From positions 1 through 7,749 of the forward strand of contig CAXQZU010000019.1 in NCBI GenBank assembly GCA_964228555.1: 7,749 nucleotides of DNA, read 5' to 3'. The position numbers were made by a program, and so were the translations under genes. Numbering within the stretch: the first letter of the stretch is position 1; the number at the start of each line of letters is the position of its first letter. Under the pieces are notes generated by a model, which saw only the letters and a list, made by a program, of their open reading frames with translations, did no database searches and had not been told where the DNA came from. Positions 1-5,089 of the stretch are shown here, piece after piece. The stretch is from CAXQZU01 sp964228555. GTDB taxonomy: Bacteria; Planctomycetota; PLA2; JAEUHO01.

Positions 1-265
1 CCCCTCGGATATGGGCGACCGCACCACCGTGCCGCCCTATCGCATCCCGCACTAGCGCATCACCGTGCATGACATGGCCCCCATCGTGCGCGCCGCCTGG
101 ATGCGCGGCGTCTCGGCGCTGCCCAACACCTTCGCCCATGAGAGCTTCGTCGACGAGCTGGCCTATGAGGCGGGGGAGGACCCGGTCGCCTTCCGGCTCG
201 CCCAGGAAGGACCCGAAATAGGTGGGCGCGAGGTGCGCGTGGATCTCTGAAATGCTGGTAGGCAT
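1..265 (-). CDS. 5' end of an unrecognised gene, fused to antisense of the remnant
   Basis: On the minus strand an ATG at 265 is preceded by a purine-rich AAGAGGAGG ribosome binding site (about 4 bases spacing) and by a plausible sigma-70 promoter. The translation begins MPTSISEIHAHLAPTYFG, which reads like a genuine protein start but which I do not recognise. Over about 200-265 the codons look protein-like. Further on, towards base 1, the frame stays open but is simply the antisense of the xanthine dehydrogenase remnant, giving low-complexity Gly/His/Asp-rich residues. The likely interpretation is that only about the first 20 codons belong to a real gene and that the rest was replaced at a junction near 199-210. 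It is partial at the window edge. It could also be a chance open frame, but promoter, ribosome site and start codon in the right order argue against that. Confidence 0.35.
   Translation of the reverse strand, partial: MPTSISEIHAHLAPTYFGSFLGEPEGDRVLPRLIGQLVDEALMGEGVGQRRDAAHPGGAHDGGHVMHGDALVRDAIGRHGGAVAHIRG
2..250 (+). pseudogene. Remnant of a molybdopterin-binding xanthine dehydrogenase-family subunit
   Basis: Read in frame from base 2, this gives a run typical of the large molybdenum-cofactor subunit of xanthine dehydrogenase, isoquinoline oxidoreductase or nicotinate dehydrogenase type enzymes. Family-like stretches are VPPYRIPH, then RITVHDMAPIVRAAWMRG, SALPNTFAHESFVDELA and GEDPVAFRLA. 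These enzymes hydroxylate aromatic or aldehyde substrates with a small Fe-S subunit. The frame is interrupted by TAG at 53-55, between PH and RIT, where the family normally has a residue such as Gln or Asn; a CAG-to-TAG change would explain it. After FRLA (about 199) the translation (EGPEIGGREVRVDL, stop at 248-250) no longer resembles the family, although some hundreds of residues should follow. Only a small piece of a protein of about 700 residues is present and it runs off the left edge. An ATG-like start at 65 (GTG) is not a credible gene start. The family call is from recalled motifs; the break is directly visible. Confidence 0.6.
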
Positions 266-286
266 GCTTCCTCCTCTTCACGCACC

Positions 287-314
287 AGAATAGCGCACCT
301 CGAGGCCTTGGCAA
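287..314 (-). promoter_or_regulatory. Sigma-70-like promoter for the minus-strand gene start at 265
   Basis: On the minus strand TTGCCA (309-314, five of six matches to TTGACA) is followed after 16 bases by TATTCT (287-292, four of six matches to TATAAT). The hexamers lie just upstream of the purine-rich ribosome site and the ATG at 265. This is the best consensus-like promoter in the window, in DNA where AT-rich hexamers are rare. No activator or operator site is evident. Confidence 0.42.
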
Positions 315-486
315 GCGGGGCCGTGTCATCCCGCGCTGCCCCCCCCTCATCCAGCGGCGCACTGCCGCATCCCGCCCTGCCGCCCGCGCGCGAGTGCTGC
401 GCGGAGCGCAGGCTGCGTACTGCTGGAGCGGGGCGGGCGCTGCAGCGCCGCGCCGGCGCAGGATCGATGGCGCTAGGATGCCGCGC

Positions 487-2265
487 ATGGCCTTGACGCA
501 CCCCCGCACACAGCGATCCAGCGCGCCGCGGGGCGCAGGCGCCCCGCGTGCGCGCGTGCAGTGGCTGTGGGGCGTGCTTGCCCTGCTCGCGGCCGCCAGC
601 CTGCTCGCCACGCCGGGGCCGAGGCAGGCCCGCGCCGGCCTTGCGACGCCCGTGCCGTGGAGGCCGGCTGGTGGACCCCCGGCACGGCCGGCCGCGCCGC
701 GGCCCACGCGCGTGAGCCTCGCCGCGCAGCAGACGCCGCTGCGCGTGCAGGGCGCGCGTGGCACGTGCTCGGCGTTCGGCAGCGTGGCGGGCATGGAGGC
801 GGCGTACAAGCGGCAGGGCTACGGGGACCTCGACCTCTCCGAGGAGTGGGTGGCCTACGCGGGCAAGCTGATGTGGCTTGACGTGAGGTGGACGCGGGTG
901 GCCCGGCAGGCGCTGTTCAGGCCCGAGAACGCGCATGCGGCCAGCACGGGCTCCACCGGCACCTTCCTCGTGCAGATGCTGGCTGCAGGCTTCGCCACGC
1001 CCTCGGAGGCGGACCTTCCCTATCGCGAGCCGTTCGCCGGGCAGCTCGACGGCTACGACGACCTCGCGCACCCGTGGTGGACCATGGCGTGGAACGTGGA
1101 TGCGTGGAACCTCGATCCCGCGCGCCTGCCCCGGGCGGCGCTGGCCGCCCCGGCCTGGCATCGCGTGCTGGACTATCGCTGGATCTACCTGGGCCGGCAG
1201 GAAGGCGATCCCACCTACGCGGAGCGCTTCGAGGAGGTGCTGGCCTCGGGCCGCGAGATCGTGTGGGACGTGAGCGTGCGCAGCGGCCTCGATCACGACC
1301 GCGACCCCATCTGGCGCCACGACCCGGCCCGGCCCCCGCAGGAGGCGCACGCCATGCTCGTGGTGGGCTACGACCGCAGCCACCCTGACCCGCGCGAGCA
1401 CCACTTCATGGTGAAGAACTCGTGGGGCCGCACGCAGCATCCCGACGGCCTCACGCGCGTCTCGTACGACTACCTGCGCTACGGCCTGGGCGCGCTCTGG
1501 ATCGAGTCGGTGGCGCCGCCTTCCGGCTGGCCTGCCGTGGGCTTCGTGGGCCGCTGGCACCTCTCGCTGGACGGCGCGCCCGCCCTGCTGGCGTGGAACC
1601 GCGTGCCCGGCGTGACCCAGCTGGCGCTGGACCAGACGCGCGCGATCCAGCCCACGGAGCCCGAGCTGGTGGACCGCCGCGTGGGCAACCTCTACCCGCA
1701 GGCCACGCCCCAGCCGGTGCTGCGCGTCAACGGCGCCATCCACGACGCGCGCTCGGCCAGCCTGTGGTTCGATCCCGCCATGCCCCGTCCGCGCTACGAC
1801 GACCGCGCGGGCCGTCGCATGGACCTGCGCCTGCTGGGGCCGTCGCGCGACGCCTTCGTGGGCAGCTTCCGTGCCGAGGACGGCAGCACGGCCCGCGCCT
1901 ATGGCGCGCTGGCGGGGCGGCTTGGGCGCGAGGCGGCGCCGGGCGAGTCCACGCCCTTCGTCGGCTCGTGGCGCCTGTGGGCCGGCGAGGGCGAGGGCCG
2001 GCTCGAGCTGGGCGAGGGCACGAGCGGCACGGCGCGCCTCGTGCTCGAGGCCTACGGCCTCGAGCGCGACGTGGAGGCGCGCCGCGCGGTGGACGACCCG
2101 CGCGTGCTGGTGGTGATCGCCGAGCTGCCGCAGGGCGGCACGCTCTCGATGCGCCTCGCGCCGCTGGCGCGCGAGGCGGGCGTGCTGGTGGGCGAGGCCT
2201 GGCTCGTGGATCCCGCGCGCGGGGCCCCGCGCGAGGTGGGCGCCTTGGCCGCGCGAGTGCCCTAG
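487..2265 (+). CDS. Secreted papain-family (C1A) cysteine protease with duplicated C-terminal region
   Basis: A 592-residue protein of the peptidase C1A (papain) family, expected to hydrolyse peptide bonds outside the cytoplasm. Residues 24-50 form a signal peptide: a basic N-terminus, a hydrophobic core (WLWGVLALLAAASLLA) and an ARA/G cleavage-like site. The active-site region PLRVQGARGTCSAF aligns base for base with papain's PVKNQGSCGSCWAF, giving oxyanion Gln88 and nucleophile Cys94. His288 (EAHAMLVVGYD) and Asn311 (MVKNSWG) complete the triad. No inhibitory propeptide of the I29 type is visible between signal peptide and catalytic domain, so zymogen control would have to work otherwise. 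Residues 353-590 are an extra beta-rich region that looks internally duplicated (separate entry). ATG 487 is chosen over ATG 478 and the upstream start at 394, because TAGGA sits 8 bases before it and the signal peptide then has normal length. The gene is monocistronic and converges on the Nudix-HD gene. The family call is firm; substrate and the role of the C-terminal part are unknown. Confidence 0.88.
   Translation: MALTHPRTQRSSAPRGAGAPRARVQWLWGVLALLAAASLLATPGPRQARAGLATPVPWRPAGGPPARPAAPRPTRVSLAAQQTPLRVQGARGTCSAFGSVAGMEAAYKRQGYGDLDLSEEWVAYAGKLMWLDVRWTRVARQALFRPENAHAASTGSTGTFLVQMLAAGFATPSEADLPYREPFAGQLDGYDDLAHPWWTMAWNVDAWNLDPARLPRAALAAPAWHRVLDYRWIYLGRQEGDPTYAERFEEVLASGREIVWDVSVRSGLDHDRDPIWRHDPARPPQEAHAMLVVGYDRSHPDPREHHFMVKNSWGRTQHPDGLTRVSYDYLRYGLGALWIESVAPPSGWPAVGFVGRWHLSLDGAPALLAWNRVPGVTQLALDQTRAIQPTEPELVDRRVGNLYPQATPQPVLRVNGAIHDARSASLWFDPAMPRPRYDDRAGRRMDLRLLGPSRDAFVGSFRAEDGSTARAYGALAGRLGREAAPGESTPFVGSWRLWAGEGEGRLELGEGTSGTARLVLEAYGLERDVEARRAVDDPRVLVVIAELPQGGTLSMRLAPLAREAGVLVGEAWLVDPARGAPREVGALAARVP
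1543..2256 (+). repeat. Two diverged tandem copies of a beta-rich domain in the protease C-terminus
   Basis: Within the protease, residues 353-478 and 491-590 share the same start and end signatures. Copy one opens FVGRWHLSLDG and closes with MDLRLL, then FVGSF and finally AYGALAGR. Copy two opens FVGSWRLWAGEG and closes with LSMRLA, then LVGEA and finally EVGALAAR. The order and spacing agree well in the terminal part; the first copy carries about 25 extra residues in its middle. The G-x-W opening followed by alternating hydrophobic strands recalls small beta-barrels such as lipocalin-like folds, but that is inference only. An ancient protein-level duplication is more likely than a recent DNA repeat, since the two copies are clearly diverged. 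Confidence 0.55.
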
Positions 2266-2273
2266 GCGTGCGG

Positions 2274-2290
2274 GCTGCCGGCGGGGCAGC
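2274..2290. terminator. Short GC hairpin between convergent genes
   Basis: GCTGCC (2274-2279) and GGCAGC (2285-2290) form a 6-bp stem with loop GGCGG in the 27-base gap between the stop codons of the protease and the Nudix-HD gene. The position suits a bidirectional terminator, but there is no T tract on either side, so intrinsic termination is doubtful. A near-identical hairpin occurs at 4951-4967. Confidence 0.25.
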
Positions 2291-2292
2291 GG

Positions 2293-3345
2293 CTAGGCGC
2301 GCAAGCCCAGCAGCGCCACGGGATCGCGGCCCAGCACGCGCTGCACCTCCGCACGCAACGACGCCGTGCGCTGCTCCTGGAGGTCGATGAGGGCGGGGGC
2401 GTCGTAGCGCCGGCGCAGGTCGGCGAAGCGCACCGCGGGCGGCACCGGCTGGGTGCCCATCATGCAGGCGTCGGCTAGCGCTGCGCAGCGCTCCTCCCAC
2501 GTCAGGCTGGCGCCGTCCACGAGGCGGCGGAAGTCGTGCACCAGCTCGCGCGCCACGCCGGCCGCTACCAGCTGCTCCTCGCTGGCGCCCTTCGTGAAGT
2601 GCGAGATGCAGGCGAAGCCGTAGGGGGCCAGCGGCGTGCTGCGCAGGTGGCGCAGGCCCGCGCGCTGGTGGTCCTCGTGCTGGCCCAGCGCGCGGCCCAC
2701 GTCGTGCAGCAGCGTGCCCACGGCCGCCGCCTCCACGTGCACGGGCAGGCCGGCCTGCGCCAGCGCCGTGGCCAGTGCGCGCGCCAGCCGTGCGCCGCCC
2801 TCCAGGTGCGCCACGAGCCGCTCGTCGGCCTGCGGCAGGCCCACGAGGTGCGCGCGGGCCTGCGCCTCGGTGGCCGGCAGCATCCCGAACAGCGCCGGGT
2901 CCTTGAGGTAGAGCGCCGCCTCGCGCACCACGCCGGCCAGGGCCGCGAAGGGCAGCAGGCCCAGCGCCTCGGGCAGGCGAGCCCAGCGGTGCTCGTCGTG
3001 CTCGTCGGAGAGGCGCACCGTGCCCGAGCGCAGGTGCGCGACCAGGTAGACGACGGTCTTCTGGTACGTGCGTCCCTTGCGCGTGGCCGGGTAGCAAAGC
3101 TCCCGCACGAACCACGGATCGGGCGCCAGGTCCACGAGGCCCGTCTCCTCGGCCGTCTCGCGCAGCGCCGTGGCGAGGTCCCCCTCCCCGGGCTCGGCGT
3201 GGCCCTTGGGCAGGCCCCACTCGCCCCGCCCCCGGTTGCGCAGCAGCAGCAGCTCGGGGCCGCCGGCGCCGGCGCGCAGCAGCAGGAAGCCGGCCGCGCG
3301 CTCGCGCTCGTCGCGGCCAGCGCGGGCAGGGGGGCCGGCGTCCAT
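2293..3345 (-). CDS. Nudix (NUDT2-like Ap4A hydrolase) fused to an HD-domain phosphohydrolase
   Basis: A 350-residue two-domain cytoplasmic protein. Residues about 15-140 are a Nudix domain with the full box: G48 then E54, R62-E63, E66-E67 and G69-L70 (GX5EX7REXXEEXGL, with Thr64 in place of the usual aliphatic). The preceding WGLPKGHAEPGE, and the later TVVYLVAHL and RLSDEHDEHRWARLPEA, resemble human NUDT2 and other asymmetric diadenosine tetraphosphate hydrolases, so Ap4A or a similar dinucleotide is the expected substrate. Residues about 170-300 are an HD domain: His180, His214-Asp215 in TLLHDVGRA, His223/His226 and Asp292 in ALADACMM, a metal-dependent phosphohydrolase pattern. It might be YqeK-like or a nucleotide phosphatase, which cannot be decided by eye. 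There is no Shine-Dalgarno before ATG 3345, while CACAAT lies 6 bases upstream, suggesting a leaderless transcript. It is divergent from pyrK and convergent with the protease. Domain calls are strong; substrates are inferred. Confidence 0.87.
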   Translation of the reverse strand: MDAGPPARAGRDERERAAGFLLLRAGAGGPELLLLRNRGRGEWGLPKGHAEPGEGDLATALRETAEETGLVDLAPDPWFVRELCYPATRKGRTYQKTVVYLVAHLRSGTVRLSDEHDEHRWARLPEALGLLPFAALAGVVREAALYLKDPALFGMLPATEAQARAHLVGLPQADERLVAHLEGGARLARALATALAQAGLPVHVEAAAVGTLLHDVGRALGQHEDHQRAGLRHLRSTPLAPYGFACISHFTKGASEEQLVAAGVARELVHDFRRLVDGASLTWEERCAALADACMMGTQPVPPAVRFADLRRRYDAPALIDLQEQRTASLRAEVQRVLGRDPVALLGLRA

Positions 3346-3351
3346 GGCAGG

Positions 3352-3379
3352 ATTGTGCCCGGCGCGGCCCGCGGGCGAA
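3352..3379 (-). promoter_or_regulatory. Candidate leaderless promoter for the Nudix-HD gene
   Basis: On the minus strand CACAAT (3352-3357, four of six matches to the -10 consensus) ends 6 bases before the ATG at 3345, with a weak TTCGCC (3374-3379) 16 bases further upstream. Transcription from such a -10 would start at or next to the A of the ATG. The 6 bases between contain no ribosome site. The -35 match is poor, so the call rests mainly on the -10 and its spacing. Confidence 0.35.
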
Positions 3380-3394
3380 GCGCCCGGGAAAGGG

Positions 3395-3425
3395 CTGGCA
3401 CGGGGGCCCGGGGCCGTAGGACACT
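3395..3425 (+). promoter_or_regulatory. Candidate promoter for the pyrK-SIS operon
   Basis: CTGGCA (3395-3400, four of six matches to TTGACA) is followed after 16 bases by TAGGAC (3417-3422); the overlapping GACACT (3420-3425) lies 6 bases before ATG 3432. Either -10 would give no leader or one of a few bases. AGGA at 3418-3421 could instead act as a ribosome site with 10 bases spacing. The 86-base divergent gap also contains a small inverted repeat, CGGGCG-AAG-CGCCCG (3372-3386), that overlaps the opposing promoter and could be an operator or chance. Confidence 0.3.
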
Positions 3426-3431
3426 GTGCGC

Positions 3432-4331
3432 ATGGCCGCTGCCACCCCGTCTGCGCCCGGCGTCGCCGATCCCGCCCGCGGGCCCTTCTGCCTGGAGGCC
3501 GAGGTCCTGGAGAACCGGCGCATCGCGCCGCTCTCGTGGATCCTCAAGCTGCACGCGCCGCAGCTGGCCCCGGCCATCCGCGCCGGCCAGTTCGTCAACA
3601 TCCACACCAGCCCCTCGATCGTCCCGTTGCTGCGGCGTCCCATGTCGATCCACCGGGTGATCCACTCGGGCGGCAGCGCGCACGGCTTCTGCGTGCTCTA
3701 CGACGTGGTGGGGCCCGGCACGCGCCACCTGAGCCTGCTCAAGCCGGGCCAGCGCCTGGACGTGCTGGGGCCGCTGGGCAACGAGGTGACGGTGCCCGCG
3801 GGCACGCGGCGCGCGGTGCTGGTGGCCGGCGGCGTGGGCGTGGGTCCCATCAAGATCGTGGCCGAGCACCTGCAAGAGCGCGGCGTGCGTGACATCACGG
3901 TGTGCTACGGCGGCCGCGACGCCGACCACATCGTGCCCAGCGAGGAGGCCGCGCCCCACGGCTGCCGCGTGATGGTGACCACGGACGACGGCTCGGCCGG
4001 CCGCAAGGGTCGCGTCACCGACAGCCTGCGCGAGCTGATGGCGCAGGGGCGGCTCGCGCGCGGCGACTACCTCTTCGCCTGCGGGCCCGTGCCCATGTTC
4101 CGCGCCGTGCGTGACCTGCTGGGCCCGCTGGGCATCGAGTGCGAGGCGGCCACCGAGGAGTACATGGGCTGCGGCTTCGGCGTGTGCAACGGCTGCCCGC
4201 TGCGCCAGCGCCAGCCCGACGGCACGCTGGCCTACCGGCTGTGCTGCACCGACGGCTGCATCTTCCCGCTCTCCACGCTGGTCTTCGACGGTGACGAGGC
4301 CGCCAGCCAGCCCGTGGGCTGCCGCCCGTGA
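3432..4331 (+). CDS. pyrK: Dihydroorotate dehydrogenase electron-transfer subunit (PyrK family)
   Basis: A 299-residue flavin- and iron-sulfur-containing reductase subunit. In class 1B dihydroorotate dehydrogenase it passes electrons from dihydroorotate, oxidised by PyrD, to NAD+ in the fourth step of pyrimidine synthesis. Residues about 20-120 form the FAD domain with RRPMS at 68-72 (the R-x-x-S flavin motif). Residues about 127-235 form the NAD-binding domain, with VAGGVGVGP (131-139) and FACGPVPMF (215-223). The C-terminal 2Fe-2S ligands are Cys247, Cys252 and Cys255 in MGCGFGVCNGC, plus Cys271 or Cys272 in LCCTDG. Length is slightly above the usual 250-270 because of N- and C-terminal tails. 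ATG 3432 is preferred to GTG 3426, since TAGGA is then 10 bases upstream. Its stop overlaps the next start by 4 bases. No pyrD is in the window, so a related reductase role (for example a sulfide dehydrogenase or Nfn-like subunit) is an alternative. Confidence 0.88.
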   Translation: MAAATPSAPGVADPARGPFCLEAEVLENRRIAPLSWILKLHAPQLAPAIRAGQFVNIHTSPSIVPLLRRPMSIHRVIHSGGSAHGFCVLYDVVGPGTRHLSLLKPGQRLDVLGPLGNEVTVPAGTRRAVLVAGGVGVGPIKIVAEHLQERGVRDITVCYGGRDADHIVPSEEAAPHGCRVMVTTDDGSAGRKGRVTDSLRELMAQGRLARGDYLFACGPVPMFRAVRDLLGPLGIECEAATEEYMGCGFGVCNGCPLRQRQPDGTLAYRLCCTDGCIFPLSTLVFDGDEAASQPVGCRP

Positions 4332-4879
4332 AGCGCCTGGCCGACGAGGCCCTCTCGGGCCTCCAGCGCGTGCTGCAGGGCGTGAAGGCGCGCGAGATGG
4401 ACAGCCTGGCGCAAGAGATCCTGCGCGGCGAGCGCATCTTCGTCACGGGGCTGGGCCGCACGGGCCTGATGGCGCGCGGCTTCGCCATGCGCCTCATGCA
4501 CCTGGGCCGGCGCGTCTACCACGTGGGCGACGTGATCACGCCCGCCATCGGGCGCGGCGACCTGCTGGTGATCGGCTCCCGCACCGGGCGATCCAAGGTG
4601 CTGCTGCACTACATTGACATCGCGCGCAAGGCGCGTGCGCGCGTGGCCGTGGTCACGGCCGACCGCAGCAGCCCGGCCGCACGGCGCGCCGACGTGGTGC
4701 TGGCACTGGACGACCGCCCGGCACTGGCCGCCCGGCGCACGCGTGCCCGTCGCCTCCCGCTGGGCTCGCTCTTCGAGCAGGCCTTCCTCGTCGTGCTCGA
4801 CCAGGTCATCCTCGACCTGATGGACGCGCTGCACCTGGGCGAGCGCGACCTGCGCGGGCGGCACACCACCTTCGAGTAG
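4328..4879 (+). CDS. hxlB: SIS-domain sugar-phosphate isomerase, 6-phospho-3-hexuloisomerase-like
   Basis: A 183-residue single SIS domain whose length and sequence follow 6-phospho-3-hexuloisomerase (PHI/HxlB, the MJ1247 type). That enzyme interconverts 3-hexulose 6-phosphate and fructose 6-phosphate in the ribulose monophosphate pathway. Recognisable blocks are ERIFVTGLGRTGLMARGFAM (35-54), RLMHLG, YHVGDVITPAI, GDLLVIGS, PLGSLFEQ (144-151) and the C-terminal LGERDLRGRH. The phosphate-binding loop reads SRTGRS at 84-89 where the family has S-G-S-G-x-T, so its first Gly is replaced by Arg, and the helix after it seems 3 residues longer. The start is GTG, overlapping the pyrK stop as GTGA, so translation is probably coupled. 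No hexulose-phosphate synthase partner is nearby, so the true substrate may be another ketose or aldose phosphate. The family is firm, the exact reaction uncertain. Confidence 0.82.
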   Translation: MKRLADEALSGLQRVLQGVKAREMDSLAQEILRGERIFVTGLGRTGLMARGFAMRLMHLGRRVYHVGDVITPAIGRGDLLVIGSRTGRSKVLLHYIDIARKARARVAVVTADRSSPAARRADVVLALDDRPALAARRTRARRLPLGSLFEQAFLVVLDQVILDLMDALHLGERDLRGRHTTFE

Positions 4880-4950
4880 CAGGGTCCCGAAGCGCCCCGG
4901 GGCCGCGGGCCGCCGGGCCTCGCATGGGCCAGAGCGGCCTGCCCGCGTCG

Positions 4951-4967
4951 GGCTGCGGCGGGCAGCC
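4951..4967 (+). terminator. Hairpin downstream of the pyrK-SIS operon
   Basis: GGCTGC (4951-4956) and GCAGCC (4962-4967) form a 6-bp stem with loop GGCGG, 71 bases after the SIS stop codon. No T tract follows. It nearly repeats the hairpin at 2274-2290, including flanking CGG and the identical loop. It may help end the operon transcript or protect its 3' end. Confidence 0.28.
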
Positions 4968-4999
4968 GCCGGCGCCCGGTGGGGGCCTTGCCAAGCACC

Positions 5000-5020
5000 C
5001 CGGCGGGCGTCGCCCGCCGG
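5000..5020 (+). terminator. Perfect 10-base inverted repeat in the hairpin-rich leader region
   Basis: CCGGCGGGCG (5000-5009) and CGCCCGCCGG (5011-5020) are perfect inverted repeats around a single T, giving a hairpin of about 8 bp with a 5-base loop. It is the strongest stem in the 210-base gap between the SIS gene and the thiolase. The following bases are GC-rich with only a TTT at 5035-5037, so it is not a classical intrinsic terminator. It could be a terminator of the first operon or a dyad operator for the second. Confidence 0.33.
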
Positions 5021-5021
5021 C

Positions 5022-5048
5022 GGGGCGGCCTCCCTTTCGGGCTGCCCC
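5022..5048 (+). other. Second hairpin just upstream of the thiolase -10 element
   Basis: GGGGCGG (5022-5028) pairs with CTGCCCC (5042-5048, one G-U pair), and CCC (5032-5034) pairs with GGG (5039-5041) across a TTTC loop, leaving a 3-base bulge. It abuts the -10-like element at 5059, so it lies where a -35 or an operator would be. On the transcript of an upstream operon it could also end transcription. Role unknown. Confidence 0.25.
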
Positions 5049-5058
5049 GGGGGCGGCC

Positions 5059-5083
5059 TACACTCCGCGCTCCCCCTGCGGAG
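5059..5083 (+). promoter_or_regulatory. Candidate -10 element and ribosome site of the thiolase gene
   Basis: TACACT (5059-5064, four of six matches to TATAAT) lies 25 bases before the ATG at 5090 and would place the transcript start near 5071. GGAG (5080-5083) then serves as ribosome site with 6 bases spacing. No good -35 is seen; TTCGGG at 5036-5041 is at the right distance but matches only weakly. This fixes ATG 5090 as the start. Confidence 0.38.
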
Positions 5084-5089
5084 AGCGCC

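Noticed and set aside
65..250. Complete small gene of 61 codons
   Set aside because: It begins at a GTG inside a family-conserved stretch and continues the frame from before the TAG; it is a pseudogene piece, not a small gene.
163..1743. Long minus-strand open frame of 526 codons
   Set aside because: It is antisense to the well-supported papain-family protease; the translation is Arg/His/Gly-rich low complexity, as expected for shadow frames in very GC-rich DNA.
3396..3401. TGGCAC as the -24 element of a sigma-54 promoter before pyrK
   Set aside because: The expected TTGC-type -12 element after 5 bases is absent (CCCG instead).
1727..3643. Minus-strand open frame of 638 codons spanning the protease end, the Nudix-HD gene and part of pyrK
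   Set aside because: It crosses three genes in a different frame and is nearly all Arg/Ala/Pro/Gly; no family features.
2536..3660. Plus-strand open frame of 374 codons opposite the Nudix-HD gene
   Set aside because: Antisense translation of a gene with an intact Nudix box and HD motif; composition is typical of a shadow.
4577..4594. Complete loss of the SIS phosphate-binding motif
   Set aside because: A first glance suggested loss, but aligning DLLVIGS with the family's DLLILIS shows most positions kept (S-x-T-G-R-S); only the first glycine is clearly changed.
4979..5089. N-terminal extension of the thiolase
   Set aside because: Thiolases start with the VIVSACRTP strand right after Met; the extension is Pro/Arg/Gly-rich and covers hairpins and the promoter, while GGAG supports ATG 5090.
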